Shown in pieces: positions 41,863-51,806 of a stretch of DNA of 64,000 bases (within the stretch, counting starts at the first letter, position 1; each line of letters opens with the position of its first letter). The DNA comes from Dehalobacter alkaniphilus (GTDB lineage: Bacteria; Bacillota; Desulfitobacteriia; Desulfitobacteriales; Syntrophobotulaceae). The notes under the pieces are model-generated. The model was given only the letters and a program-made list of their open reading frames with translations. It was not told the origin of the DNA and made no database searches. The DNA is taken from assembly GCA_040500365.1 (NCBI GenBank), contig CP148031.1, positions 682,001 to 746,000 on the forward strand. Reading direction: 5' to 3'. Made by a program: the position numbers and the translations under genes.

Positions 41863-44800
41863 ATGAAATACAATCAATTGCCAAAAAAACAGGGTCTTTA
41901 CGATCCGGCCTTTGAGCATGATGCCTGCGGTATGGGATTTGTCGTGAATATCAAAGGTGAAAAATCACACGACATTGTCGAGGAAGCTTTAACCGTTCTG
42001 GAAAACTTAAACCACAGAGGCGCCAGTGGTGCGGATGAGAATACGGGTGACGGCGCTGGCATTCTGGTGCAAATACCCCATGACTTCTTTAAACGGGAAT
42101 GTGATGTTCTCGGCTTTAATTTGCCGGAAAAGGGCAAATATGGTGTAGGAATGATTTTTGCGCACAAATATGAAGATTTTCGGGTTACCCAGATGGACTC
42201 TTTTGAAAAGATTGTTCGTGAGGAAGGACAGAAGATTCTTGGGTGGCGGGAAGTCCCGATCGACAAATCGACGGTCGGCCATAGTGCAAAAGCTGTTATG
42301 CCCCGGTTTATACAGGTTTTTATCGGAAGAAGCCCTGATCTGACCGATGATATGGATTTTGAAAGAAAGCTCTATGTCATTCGGAAAAGAGCAGAAAAAC
42401 TGATCATCCCAATGTGTGAAGACAAGGGCGGCTCCTTCTATGTTGCCAGCCTTTCCAGCAAAACCATTGTCTATAAAGGTATGCTTACAGCCGAACAGCT
42501 CAGAAACTTTTATCTGGATCTTTCCGATCTCGATTTTGTTTCAGCACTGGCCATGGTTCATTCCAGGTTCAGCACCAATACCTTTCCGAGCTGGGAGCGG
42601 GCGCACCCGAACCGGTATATTGTCCATAATGGAGAAATCAATACCATCAGAGGAAACGTGAACTGGATGAAGGCCAGGCAAAAATGCATTGATTCACCGT
42701 TGTTTAATGATATTTCCAAGGTATATCCGATTGTTGACGAGTCAGGCAGTGATTCGGCCATGTTTGACAACAGTCTTGAGTTTATCCATCTTACCGGCAG
42801 ATCGCTTCCTCATGCTGTCATGATGATGATTCCTGAGCCATGGGAAAAGAATGATCTGATGTCCAAAGAAAAAAAGGACTTTTATGAGTTTAATAATTTT
42901 ATCATGGAGCCCTGGGACGGACCAGCTGCCATGGGCTTTACGGACGGAACAGTTATCGGTGGCGTACTGGACAGGAACGGACTCAGACCATCACGTTATT
43001 ATGTCACCAAAGATGATAAAGTCATCCTCGCCTCCGAGGTGGGGGTTCTCGACATCAAACCTGAAAATGTCAAGTATAAAGGCCGTTTGGAACCGGGTAA
43101 AATGCTCCTGATCGATACGGAAGCACAAAGGATCATTTCTGATGAGGAAATCAAAAAGAATGTTTCCCTGATGCATCCGTATGAAGAGTGGAATAAGAAG
43201 CATATTGTCTATTTAAGTGATCTCCCTGCTGACGACGAATTGGAAGCACCAATGCTGGAAGATATTATCTCCCAGCAGAAAGCATTTGGCTATACCCATG
43301 AGGATATCAATAAAATGATTCTGCCGATGGCGACTGATGGCCTTGACCCTGTTGGATCGATGGGCATGGATTCACCGCTGGCAGTACTTTCAGACAAACC
43401 TCAAATGCTGTACCATTATTTCAAGCAGCTTTTTGCCCAGGTGACGAATCCCCCGATTGATGGCATCCGTGAGGAGATCATTACCTCCAGCACAATGCTC
43501 CTGGGGAATGCGGGAAACCTTCTGGATCCTGACCGGACGCATAGTTCCGCAGTATATCTGGAGTCACCGATCCTCACCAATAATCAGTTGGATACCATTA
43601 TGAAATTAAATAACGGGAAGTTCAAGACAGCCAGGATTTCCATTCTTTACAAGGTAACTGGCGGCCTTAGAGCAATGGAAAGAGCTCTAGACAAAATATC
43701 CCGGGAAGCAGATAAAGCAATCGCTGATGGCGCAAATATTCTTGTTCTTTCGGATAGGGGCGTTAATAAAGAATTTGCTGCTATCCCCGCTCTTCTGGCA
43801 TCTTCAGGGCTGCATCACCATTTGATACGCCGTGAAATCCGGACGAGTGTGGGTATTGTTCTGGAGACCGGAGAAGCCAGGGAGGTACACCATTTCTGTG
43901 CCTTGATCGGGTACGGTGTTACCGCGATCAACCCCTATATTGCTTACGAAACGATCAGAGACCTAGCGGCCAAAGGAATGACGAATGGCCTAAGTTATCG
44001 GGAGGCCAAAAAGAACTATATTAAAGCCTCGATCAAAGGCATCTTAAAGGTGCTTACGAAAATGGGTATTTCGACGATGCGCAGCTACCATGGTGCCCAG
44101 ATATTTGAAGCTGTCGGACTGAAAAGAGATCTGATTGACCGCTACTTTACTCAGACGCCATCCCGCTTGGAAGGAATCGGTCTGGAAGAGATTACGATGG
44201 AAAATCAAATGCGGCATGAAAGCGCTTTTGATGAGAATGCACTCTACACAGATACACTGGAAATCGGCGGTTTCTACCAATGTAAAGATAGTGGGGAGAT
44301 TCATCTCTATAATCCGGAAACAATTTACTTGCTCCAGCGCGCCTGCCGGGAAGGCAATTACCATCTTTTCAAAGATTACTCCAGAAAAATTAATGACGAG
44401 GAGATCTATACACTCAGGCAGCTGCTGGATTTCAAAATAAGCGCCGGAGATACGATTCCAATCGAAGAAGTCGAACCGGTCGAGTCTATCGTCAAAAGAT
44501 TTAAGACCGGGGCAATGTCCTATGGCTCGATCAGCAAGGAAGCTCACGAATGTATGGCGATTGCCATGAACCGTTTGGGCGGCAAAAGTAACAGCGGTGA
44601 AGGCGGCGAGGATCCTGAAAGATTCAAAAAGTTGCCTAATGGCGACAGTCTGATCAGTGCCATCAAGCAGGTTGCTTCAGGTCGCTTCGGTGTTACCAGC
44701 AGCTTCCTGGTAAATGCCTCAGAAATACAGATCAAAATGGCACAAGGAGCCAAGCCTGGAGAAGGCGGGCAGCTTCCAGGCCGGAAGGTTTTTCCGGCGA

Positions 44801-46419
44801 TTGCCAAAGTCAGACACTCGACACCAGGTGTCGAACTAATTTCACCCCCGCCGCACCATGATATCTATTCAATCGAAGATTTGGCGGAACTGATCCATGA
44901 CCTTAAAAATGCCAACCGTGATGCTCGGATCAATGTTAAGCTTGTTTCTGAAGTGGGTGTCGGTACGATTGCAGCCGGTGTGGCCAAGGGCAAGGCCGAC
45001 GTTATTCTGATCAGCGGCTATGATGGCGGCACAGGTGCTTCACCGCGAACAAGTATTAAAAATACAGGATTGCCGTGGGAATTGGGACTTGCCGAAACCC
45101 ATCAGACCCTTGTGCTTAATCGCTTAAGAGACAGAGTCGTCCTGGAAACAGACGGTAAGCTTCTGTCAGGCAGAGATGTTGTCATCGCTGCACTTTTAGG
45201 CGCTGAGGAATATGGATTTGCCACCACCCCACTCATTTCCATGGGCTGTGTGATGATGCGCGTCTGCAATCTGAACACATGCCCTGTAGGTATTGCAACC
45301 CAGAATGAAGAGCTCCGTAAGAATTTTGCCGGCAAGCCTGAGCATGTTGAGAATTTTATGTTGTTTGTTGCACAGGAAATGCGGGAGATTATGGCGAAAC
45401 TCGGCTTCAGGACCATTAATGAAATGGTTGGACGTACAGACAGGCTCAAACACAAAGAAAATATTAAGAATTGGAAAGCAGCTAAGGTTGATCTTTCTCA
45501 GGTTCTGTATCAGCCCTATGCCGGTGCAGATGTCGGCAGATTTAAGTCACAGCAGCAAAACCATGGACTGGAAGAATCCCTGGATATGCGCAAGCTTTTA
45601 AGAATGTGCAAACCGGCCCTGGAACACAAAAAATCAATCCGGGCCAAACTGAAGATCAACAATGTGGATCGTGTGGTTGGAACCATTGTCGGCAGTGAAA
45701 TAACCAAGCGTTTCGGGGAAGAGGGGCTTCCGGAGGATACCATTAAGCTGACTTTTGTTGGTTCTGCTGGTCAAAGCTTTGGTGCGTTCGCACCCAAGGG
45801 CATGTCCTTGGAACTTGAGGGTGATGCTAATGACTATATTGGCAAAGGCCTTTCGGGTGGTAAAATTATGGTCTATCCGCCAAAAACTTCGGATTTTGAA
45901 CCAGCGGAAAATATCCTAATCGGCAATGTCGCCTTCTACGGCGCAACTTCGGGTGAAGCCTATATCAACGGAATCGCCGGTGAAAGATTCTGTGTCCGAA
46001 ACAGCGGCGTCAATGCGGTTGTTGAAGGTGTCGGCGACCATGGCTGTGAATATATGACCGGAGGAAAAGTTGTGATCCTGGGTAAGACAGGACGGAACTT
46101 TGCTGCGGGCATGTCCGGTGGTGTTGCCTATATCCTTGATTTTGAGGAAATATACTGCAACAAGTCCCTGATCCTTATGGAAAAAATCACTTCGGAAAAG
46201 GAACTGAAAGAAATCAGGGAAATGATCCGTAAACATGTAGCGCACACGGGAAGCCCCCTAGGCCGGAAAGTACTGGATGATTGGGTGAATTACGCGCCAA
46301 GATTTACGAAGATCATACCCAAAGATTATAAAAAGATGATGGAAAATATCGATAGAGCTCATAAGGCTGGCTTAAGCGGTGAAGAAGCCCTGACGGCTGC
46401 CTTTGAAGGGAAGGTCTGA
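41863..46419 (+). CDS. gltB: Glutamate synthase large subunit
   Basis: 1518 residues, full length. A 21-residue propeptide precedes Cys22 (HDACGMGF), the nucleophile of the N-terminal glutamine amidotransferase (about 22-420, NHRGASGADENTGDGAG). A central domain follows, then the FMN/[3Fe-4S] synthase domain (GEGGEDPERF, PGEGGQLPG, SGYDGGTGASPRTSIKN, MGCVMMRVCNLNTCPVGIATQ in pieces) and the C-terminal beta-helix with its GxxGG repeats. It makes two glutamates from glutamine and 2-oxoglutarate. ATG 41863 has AAAGGG upstream; a GTG three codons earlier is less likely. Confidence 0.96.
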   Translation: MKYNQLPKKQGLYDPAFEHDACGMGFVVNIKGEKSHDIVEEALTVLENLNHRGASGADENTGDGAGILVQIPHDFFKRECDVLGFNLPEKGKYGVGMIFAHKYEDFRVTQMDSFEKIVREEGQKILGWREVPIDKSTVGHSAKAVMPRFIQVFIGRSPDLTDDMDFERKLYVIRKRAEKLIIPMCEDKGGSFYVASLSSKTIVYKGMLTAEQLRNFYLDLSDLDFVSALAMVHSRFSTNTFPSWERAHPNRYIVHNGEINTIRGNVNWMKARQKCIDSPLFNDISKVYPIVDESGSDSAMFDNSLEFIHLTGRSLPHAVMMMIPEPWEKNDLMSKEKKDFYEFNNFIMEPWDGPAAMGFTDGTVIGGVLDRNGLRPSRYYVTKDDKVILASEVGVLDIKPENVKYKGRLEPGKMLLIDTEAQRIISDEEIKKNVSLMHPYEEWNKKHIVYLSDLPADDELEAPMLEDIISQQKAFGYTHEDINKMILPMATDGLDPVGSMGMDSPLAVLSDKPQMLYHYFKQLFAQVTNPPIDGIREEIITSSTMLLGNAGNLLDPDRTHSSAVYLESPILTNNQLDTIMKLNNGKFKTARISILYKVTGGLRAMERALDKISREADKAIADGANILVLSDRGVNKEFAAIPALLASSGLHHHLIRREIRTSVGIVLETGEAREVHHFCALIGYGVTAINPYIAYETIRDLAAKGMTNGLSYREAKKNYIKASIKGILKVLTKMGISTMRSYHGAQIFEAVGLKRDLIDRYFTQTPSRLEGIGLEEITMENQMRHESAFDENALYTDTLEIGGFYQCKDSGEIHLYNPETIYLLQRACREGNYHLFKDYSRKINDEEIYTLRQLLDFKISAGDTIPIEEVEPVESIVKRFKTGAMSYGSISKEAHECMAIAMNRLGGKSNSGEGGEDPERFKKLPNGDSLISAIKQVASGRFGVTSSFLVNASEIQIKMAQGAKPGEGGQLPGRKVFPAIAKVRHSTPGVELISPPPHHDIYSIEDLAELIHDLKNANRDARINVKLVSEVGVGTIAAGVAKGKADVILISGYDGGTGASPRTSIKNTGLPWELGLAETHQTLVLNRLRDRVVLETDGKLLSGRDVVIAALLGAEEYGFATTPLISMGCVMMRVCNLNTCPVGIATQNEELRKNFAGKPEHVENFMLFVAQEMREIMAKLGFRTINEMVGRTDRLKHKENIKNWKAAKVDLSQVLYQPYAGADVGRFKSQQQNHGLEESLDMRKLLRMCKPALEHKKSIRAKLKINNVDRVVGTIVGSEITKRFGEEGLPEDTIKLTFVGSAGQSFGAFAPKGMSLELEGDANDYIGKGLSGGKIMVYPPKTSDFEPAENILIGNVAFYGATSGEAYINGIAGERFCVRNSGVNAVVEGVGDHGCEYMTGGKVVILGKTGRNFAAGMSGGVAYILDFEEIYCNKSLILMEKITSEKELKEIREMIRKHVAHTGSPLGRKVLDDWVNYAPRFTKIIPKDYKKMMENIDRAHKAGLSGEEALTAAFEGKV

Positions 46420-46421
46420 TC

Positions 46422-47906
46422 ATGGGAAAAGCAACAGGATTTTTAGAGTATAACAGAATCGATCCGAAGAAAAGAAAGCCTGAAGAGCGGATCAAAGACT
46501 ACAATGAAGTCAAGATTCCCCAGGATCCTGAGATTGTCCGAACGCAGGGCGCGCGCTGCATGGACTGCGGTGTACCTTTCTGCCACGGCGGTGTGCTCTT
46601 GAACGGCGCCGCTTCAGGTTGCCCGCTGCACAATTTGATTCCAGAATGGAATGAGCTCGTCTATAAGGGACAGTGGCGGGAAGCATACAAGCGGCTGACC
46701 AGAACGACGCCGTTCCCGGAATTCACCTCAAGGGTTTGCCCTGCACCTTGTGAAGGGGCTTGTACCGAAGGCTATATCATGGACGCTGTGACTATTAACA
46801 GCATTGAATATGAGATTATCGAGAAAGCGTTTGCCGAAGGATGGGTAACCCCTAAGAAGGCCAAAGCCACCGGCAAGAAAGTCGCTGTTGTCGGTTCGGG
46901 CCCGTCCGGATTGTCTGCGGCCTATTATCTGAATGCCGTCGGCCATGAGGTTACGGTATATGAGCGAGATGACCGGGCCGGGGGACTTTTGATGTACGGG
47001 ATCCCCAACATGAAGCTTGATAAACGATTTATTGAAAGGCGGCTTGATGTACTGAAGACATCCGGGATAGAATTTGTTCTGAATACCGAAGTCGGCAAAT
47101 ATATGAAGGCCCAGGAGCTCGTAGACAACTATGATGCCGTTGTGCTGTGCACAGGGGCTACCAAGCCCCGGGGGCTGGATGTGAAAGGCAAAGATCTGAA
47201 AGGGGTCTATTTTGCTGTAGACTTCCTCAAAGCGACCACCAAAAGCCTGTTGAATTCCAACTTAAAGGATGAGAGTTTTATCAGTGCCAAGGGTAAGAAT
47301 GTCATCATCATTGGCGGCGGGGATACCGGGACGGACTGTGTGGCTACGGCAATACGGCATGGCTGTAAGAGCGTTTTCCAGTTTGAGATTCTGCCAGAGC
47401 CGCCTGCCCATCGTATTGAAGCTACGAACCCCTGGCCGGAATGGCCGAAAAAACTGAAAGTGGATTACGGACAGGAAGAAGCAATCTGTCTTTATGGCAA
47501 GGATCCGAGGAATTATTGCATTTCCACCACAAAGATTGTGGGCAATGAGAACGGTGAGGTCAAGGAAGTTCATACAGTCAACCTTACCTGGGTAAAAGAT
47601 GCTGCCGGCAGAATGGTTCCACAGGTGACTCCAGGAAGTGAAAAGGTATGGGAAGCGGACCTGATCATGCTGGCCATGGGCTTTTTAGGGCCTGAAGACA
47701 ATATCCCCACAGAGCTTAAGCTCGAGCGGGATGCTCGCAGCAATGTCAAAGCGGAATATGCGTTTTTTGAGACGAATGTTGACAGAGTTTTTGCTGCTGG
47801 CGACATGCGCAGAGGTCAGAGTCTGGTTGTCTGGGCTTTCCAGGAAGGAAAGCTGGCAGCTAGAGAAGTGGACAAATATTTGATGGGAAAAAGTATAATT
47901 ATCTAG
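46422..47906 (+). CDS. gltD: Glutamate synthase small subunit
   Basis: 494 residues. N-terminal Fe-S region (ARCMDCGVPFCHGG and SGCPLHN, CPAPCEGACTEGY), then FAD-binding VVGSGPSGLSAAYYLN and NAD(P)H-binding IIGGGDTGTDCVATA dinucleotide folds. It supplies electrons from NAD(P)H to GltB. It starts three bases after gltB with GGAAGG upstream and ends in a strong terminator. Confidence 0.95.
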   Translation: MGKATGFLEYNRIDPKKRKPEERIKDYNEVKIPQDPEIVRTQGARCMDCGVPFCHGGVLLNGAASGCPLHNLIPEWNELVYKGQWREAYKRLTRTTPFPEFTSRVCPAPCEGACTEGYIMDAVTINSIEYEIIEKAFAEGWVTPKKAKATGKKVAVVGSGPSGLSAAYYLNAVGHEVTVYERDDRAGGLLMYGIPNMKLDKRFIERRLDVLKTSGIEFVLNTEVGKYMKAQELVDNYDAVVLCTGATKPRGLDVKGKDLKGVYFAVDFLKATTKSLLNSNLKDESFISAKGKNVIIIGGGDTGTDCVATAIRHGCKSVFQFEILPEPPAHRIEATNPWPEWPKKLKVDYGQEEAICLYGKDPRNYCISTTKIVGNENGEVKEVHTVNLTWVKDAAGRMVPQVTPGSEKVWEADLIMLAMGFLGPEDNIPTELKLERDARSNVKAEYAFFETNVDRVFAAGDMRRGQSLVVWAFQEGKLAAREVDKYLMGKSIII

Positions 47907-48006
47907 CCACTTGTTATGATAAACAGAGTGTAATGTTCATGCCGGATGTGATAACATGATATTACACGGCATCTACCGTTATGCTTTATCATACCGCATA
48001 GTAAAG

Positions 48007-48047
48007 CCAAGTAATGGATAGATGCCAGATCCATTGCTTGGTTTTTG
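48007..48047 (+). terminator. Terminator downstream of gltD
   Basis: CCAAGTAATGGAT pairs with ATCCATTGCTTGG (one mismatch) and is followed by TTTTT. A second hairpin, ATGCCG/CGGCAT with inner pairing, lies just upstream at about 47940-47973. Confidence 0.8.
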
Positions 48048-48085
48048 CGTATCTGTTATTGGCTGTTTGCATGTATAGATTTGAG

Positions 48086-48102
48086 TGTTAACAATGTTAA
48101 CA
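48086..48102. promoter_or_regulatory. Perfect 17-bp palindrome upstream of the KaiC/PPDK-like gene
   Basis: TGTTAACAATGTTAACA is symmetric about a central A/T. The arms are those of a Rex operator (TGTTAA...TTAACA) but with five rather than four central bases. It lies 58 nt before the ATG, so it probably overlaps the promoter. Confidence 0.4.
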
Positions 48103-48159
48103 ACTATTAATTTTTTAAGAATAAAATGATAGCTAAATTGGTGTAAGGAATGATGTGTA

Positions 48160-50766
48160 ATGGATCAGCGTAAGAAAATAAGATCCGGCCTGCCGGGGCT
48201 CGATGAGATCATCGACCATCTCAGGATTGGCGATAATGTTGTTCTGCAGGTTGACAATATCGCAGATTATGAATCCTTTGTGCTGCCTTTTGTCAGAACG
48301 AGTCTGGACGAGGGCAGAAAAGTGATTTATATGCGGTTTGCGCGTCATTCTCCAATTATTGACGACAATGAAAATGTTAAAGTGTATCATATTGACGCCG
48401 AACACGGTTTTGAAGCTTTTTCCACGCAGGTTCACCAGATTATTGCAGCTGAGGGAGAAGAGGCTTTTTACGTTTTTGATTGTCTGTCCGATCTTTTGTA
48501 CACCTGGGCAACGGATCTTATGATCGGCAACTTTTTTCAGATCACCTGTCCGTATTTATATGAACTGAAAACGGTGGCTTTCTTTGCAATTTATAAAAAT
48601 ATGAATTCGTATGAAACGATTTCCGCAATTCGGGAAACGACCCAGGTATTGATGAATATCTATAATGTCAGGGGACAGACCTATATCCATCCGGTCAAAG
48701 TGATCGACAGGTATTCACCGACGATGTTTCTGCCGCATATCAAACAGGCGCAGGATTTTATTCCGTTAACAAGCAGCAGCGATGCTTCAAAGCTGTTTGC
48801 AGATATGTCCCTGAATGTGTTTGATGCTCCGCGAAGGCATTTGGATTATTGGGACCGGATGTTTTTGAAAGCGTCAGACACCTATGAAAAGGTAAAATTC
48901 AGTCGTATGCCGTCTGCTGAGGGAAAAAACCTGGTAGAAAAGCTCTGCCGGATGGTTTTAAGTCGCGATGAAAGATTCCTTGAGTTGCTGACGAAGGTCT
49001 TTACTCTGGAAGATTTGCTTCAGATCAAGTCAAGTTTAATTGGATCGGGATTTATCGGCGGTAAAGCGGTCGGAATGCTTCTGGCCAGAAAAATTTTGCT
49101 TGAAGATGAAAATTTTGATTATAAAAAAATTCTGGAACCCCATGATTCGTTCTACATTGGTTCTGATGTCTTTTACACTTATCTTGTTAAAAATGGTCTC
49201 TGGAAACTTAGAATGGAGCAGAGAAAACCTGAAAAATATTTTTCTCTGGCCAGAGTCATTAAAAGCAAAATACTCAGCGGTGTTTTTCCGGAGAATGTCA
49301 AAAACCATTTTTTGCGGGTCCTGGAGTACTTTGGACAATCACCGATCATTGTCCGCTCCAGCAGCCTTTTGGAAGATGGATTTGGTAATTCTTTTGCTGG
49401 AAAATATGAAAGTGTTTTTTGTACGAACCAAGGTACGCTCGAACATCGCTATCTTGAATTTGAAAACGCTGTGAAACAAGTCTTTGCCAGCACGATGAGC
49501 GACGACGCGCTGATGTACCGTTTGAAACGAGGAATAGCCGACCAGGATGAGCAAATGGCTTTGCTTGTTCAACGCGTATCGGGTTCTTATCGTAAGGAAT
49601 ATTTTTTCCCGGATCTTGCTGGGGTCGGCTACTCAAACAATATCTATGTCTGGGATGAGAAAATGTCTCCGAAAGCGGGCATGCTGCGGGTAGTTGTAGG
49701 TCTAGGCACTCGGGCTGTAAACCGTACGGCAGGTGACTATGCCAGAATTATTGCGATTGATGAACCTTTGTCATCACCTTTAACGGATTTTGATGATTAC
49801 AGGCAATATGCCCAAAGAAACATTGATGCGCTGATGGTAACCAAAAACAGCATGATTGGTATCGCGTTTAGCGATCTTTTAAACGAAATTGACGATCCCA
49901 AACTGCATTATTTCGCGCAGAGAGACTATACTGCAGAAAAAATGATGAAAGAAATAGGCCAACAAGACCGGCAGGCCTGGATTATTAATTTTGATCAATT
50001 TCTGTCCGATTCCACTTTTGTCGGGGTCATTCAAAAAATGCTTAAATGCCTGGAAAAATTCTACGCATATCCGGTGGACATTGAATTTACCGTTAATTTT
50101 AAAGATTTGGATCATTATCAGATCAATCTCCTGCAGTGCAGGCCGTTGCCCGCAAAAGGTCTCAAAAGTAAGGTGGTGTTCCCGAAACATATTGATTTCC
50201 AAAAAACATTCTTTCAAAGCCATAATACTTTCATGGGTGGGAATATCCATTATGGTATTCAGCGAATCATTTATGTCGAGCCTGAAACCTACAGCAGGCT
50301 AAGTGACCTCGAAAAATACAGGGTAGCCAGATGTATCGGCAAATTGAACAGCCAGATTGAGAAAGAAAACATGACCGTGCTGCTGCTCGGCCCTGGACGA
50401 TGGGGTACCAGTACGCCTTCGCTCGGCGTGCCTGTTTATTTTTCCGAAATTAATAATATCACTGTCCTTGGTGAAATTGCAGTTAAAGAGGGCGGGTTCA
50501 CCCCGGAGATATCTTACGGAACCCATTTCTTTCAGGATCTCATTGAAAGTGATATCTTTTATGTGGCGCTTTTTCCGGAAGGCAGGGGAGGAGTCCTTCA
50601 GACAAAACTATTAAACCATTTTCAAAATTTGCTTCCTGAGCTGCTACCACTGAGCGCCTCCCTTGGAGAAATCATTAAAGTATATGATGTCAATAAAGGA
50701 ATGCATAAAGCCCTGGAGATTATTGCTGATGTCGGGAAACAAAAAGCGATATGTTTCTTTAAATAG
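48160..50766 (+). CDS. PEP synthase/PPDK ATP-grasp protein with N-terminal KaiC-like domain
   Basis: 868 residues. Residues about 1-225 resemble a KaiC/RAD55-type domain (SGLPGLDEIIDHL at the start), but the P-loop GxxGxGKT is absent, so it should not hydrolyse ATP. Residues about 290-690 are a pyruvate/PEP-utilising ATP-binding domain (GGKAVGMLLARKI, IIVRSSSLLEDGFGNSFAGKYES in part, and LLQCRPLP). The phosphohistidine and PEP-binding barrel domains of true PEP synthase are missing; a C-terminal domain (about 700-868, including LLGPGRWGTSTPSLGVPV) follows. Enzymatic reaction unknown. Confidence 0.8.
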   Translation: MDQRKKIRSGLPGLDEIIDHLRIGDNVVLQVDNIADYESFVLPFVRTSLDEGRKVIYMRFARHSPIIDDNENVKVYHIDAEHGFEAFSTQVHQIIAAEGEEAFYVFDCLSDLLYTWATDLMIGNFFQITCPYLYELKTVAFFAIYKNMNSYETISAIRETTQVLMNIYNVRGQTYIHPVKVIDRYSPTMFLPHIKQAQDFIPLTSSSDASKLFADMSLNVFDAPRRHLDYWDRMFLKASDTYEKVKFSRMPSAEGKNLVEKLCRMVLSRDERFLELLTKVFTLEDLLQIKSSLIGSGFIGGKAVGMLLARKILLEDENFDYKKILEPHDSFYIGSDVFYTYLVKNGLWKLRMEQRKPEKYFSLARVIKSKILSGVFPENVKNHFLRVLEYFGQSPIIVRSSSLLEDGFGNSFAGKYESVFCTNQGTLEHRYLEFENAVKQVFASTMSDDALMYRLKRGIADQDEQMALLVQRVSGSYRKEYFFPDLAGVGYSNNIYVWDEKMSPKAGMLRVVVGLGTRAVNRTAGDYARIIAIDEPLSSPLTDFDDYRQYAQRNIDALMVTKNSMIGIAFSDLLNEIDDPKLHYFAQRDYTAEKMMKEIGQQDRQAWIINFDQFLSDSTFVGVIQKMLKCLEKFYAYPVDIEFTVNFKDLDHYQINLLQCRPLPAKGLKSKVVFPKHIDFQKTFFQSHNTFMGGNIHYGIQRIIYVEPETYSRLSDLEKYRVARCIGKLNSQIEKENMTVLLLGPGRWGTSTPSLGVPVYFSEINNITVLGEIAVKEGGFTPEISYGTHFFQDLIESDIFYVALFPEGRGGVLQTKLLNHFQNLLPELLPLSASLGEIIKVYDVNKGMHKALEIIADVGKQKAICFFK

Positions 50767-50786
50767 AATTTGATGGCTGACAAGAT

Positions 50787-50815
50787 AAAAAAGTAGCCCT
50801 TCGGGGTTATTTTTT
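50787..50815 (+). terminator. Terminator after the KaiC/PPDK-like gene
   Basis: TAGCCC and GGGTTA flank a stable TTCG tetraloop, followed by TTTTTT and preceded by AAAAAA. Confidence 0.85.
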
Positions 50816-50843
50816 CCCCTTAGGGCAGAAAAATCTATCAAGG

Positions 50844-51209
50844 TTAGTGGCATCCGTGATGGTTGCAGCTGTTCATGGCAGAGAATTCCGGAAGCTGGTT
50901 ATCCAGGAAGAGCTGGATGTTATCCGAAACGGTGGTATTATCAACCCGTAAAGCACGCACCCCTTGCGCATTGAGTTTCATTAGGGCGCCTGCACCGATT
51001 CCGCCGACCAATATCGCGTCCACCTGTTCTCCACCCAATGCCTTCAAAGGCTGGCACATCCCGTGCTCATGATGAGAGTCTCCGTTGCCGATGACTTTCA
51101 TCTCTTCTTTATCCAGGTCGTAGATCAGAAAAAATGGGGCTGAGCCAAAATGATCATAGGGGATACTCTCAAGTCCTTTGTCTTCTTTTACAGGGATACA
51201 AATTTTCAT
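50844..51209 (-). CDS. NifX/NifB-type dinitrogenase cofactor-binding domain protein
   Basis: 121 residues starting MKICIPVKEDKG, the single-domain Fe-Mo cofactor-binding fold (PF02579 type), with the VDAILVGGIGAGAL core and a His/Cys-rich C-terminus (CNHHGCH). Such proteins carry Fe-S or FeMo-type clusters, but many occur outside nitrogen fixation; no nif genes are visible here. ATG 51209 has GGAG 7 nt upstream. It lies 22 nt downstream of an ArsR gene and is probably co-transcribed with it. Confidence 0.85.
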   Translation of the reverse strand: MKICIPVKEDKGLESIPYDHFGSAPFFLIYDLDKEEMKVIGNGDSHHEHGMCQPLKALGGEQVDAILVGGIGAGALMKLNAQGVRALRVDNTTVSDNIQLFLDNQLPEFSAMNSCNHHGCH

Positions 51210-51231
51210 GTTTAAGCTCCTTTTCTGCGGT

Positions 51232-51600
51232 TTATTCATTGCTTGAACGCTCACAGCACTTTTCACGCTGGGCCTTGCAAGCATATTGACAATTGAATGG
51301 GACGCTGAAAACATCTTTATAGTGACCCGAGGTGTGGGTGCCTGATATCTGCTCAATGAATCCGATCATATCTACAAAAACAGATTGCTGCAAATTGTAT
51401 TGTACGAAGTAGCCTGTTTTCTCGCCAATCAGAAGGCCGGCTTCCTTTAAAATTTTAATATGTTGGGACACGGCTGCTTCGGAAATTTGAAGATGTCTCG
51501 CAATTCCTTTAGCACAGATGCTTCTTCTGGACAGGATTAGCAGGATCTGCAGTCTTGTTTCGTCAGAAAGCGCTTTGAATACCTGCACAATTTGCTCCAT
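51232..51600 (-). CDS. ArsR-family transcriptional repressor
   Basis: 122 residues: a compact winged helix (FKALSDETRLQILLIL, ISEAAVSQHIKILKEAGLL) with a cysteine-rich tail (CQYACKAQREKCCERSS) that could bind metal or an Fe-S cluster. Lacks the ELCVCDL-type arsenic site on helix 3 (here RSICAKGI). GGAGG is 4 nt before ATG. It likely controls itself and the NifX-like gene. Confidence 0.85.
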   Translation of the reverse strand: MEQIVQVFKALSDETRLQILLILSRRSICAKGIARHLQISEAAVSQHIKILKEAGLLIGEKTGYFVQYNLQQSVFVDMIGFIEQISGTHTSGHYKDVFSVPFNCQYACKAQREKCCERSSNE

Positions 51601-51617
51601 ATATCCTCCGGGTATTT

Positions 51618-51668
51618 TTAATTAACTAACTACTTAACTAAATTATAAAATACTTAAGTAATTAAGTC
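51618..51668 (-). promoter_or_regulatory. Candidate ArsR operator/promoter
   Basis: Upstream of the arsR start, overlapping symmetric blocks (TACTTAAGTA, and TTAACTA / ACTTAACT with TAATTAAGT) form a repeated TTAAGT-like pattern in an AT-rich stretch, as expected for an autoregulated ArsR promoter. Confidence 0.4.
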
Positions 51669-51806
51669 AAATAAACTGTTTTCTAAGTGGTTATAAAAGA
51701 AACGCTTCTGAAGACTGGCATTTCTCTATGTTATAATGATATGAAGACTTTTACGCCTTCATTTAAAAGCGTTTATTGCAAGGACAGGGAGGCATAGAAT
51801 ATATCG

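Noticed and set aside
50844..51356. 170-residue version of the NifX-like protein starting inside arsR
   Set aside because: The extra 49 residues are arsR read in another frame; ATG 51209 has a proper GGAG site and gives the normal family start.
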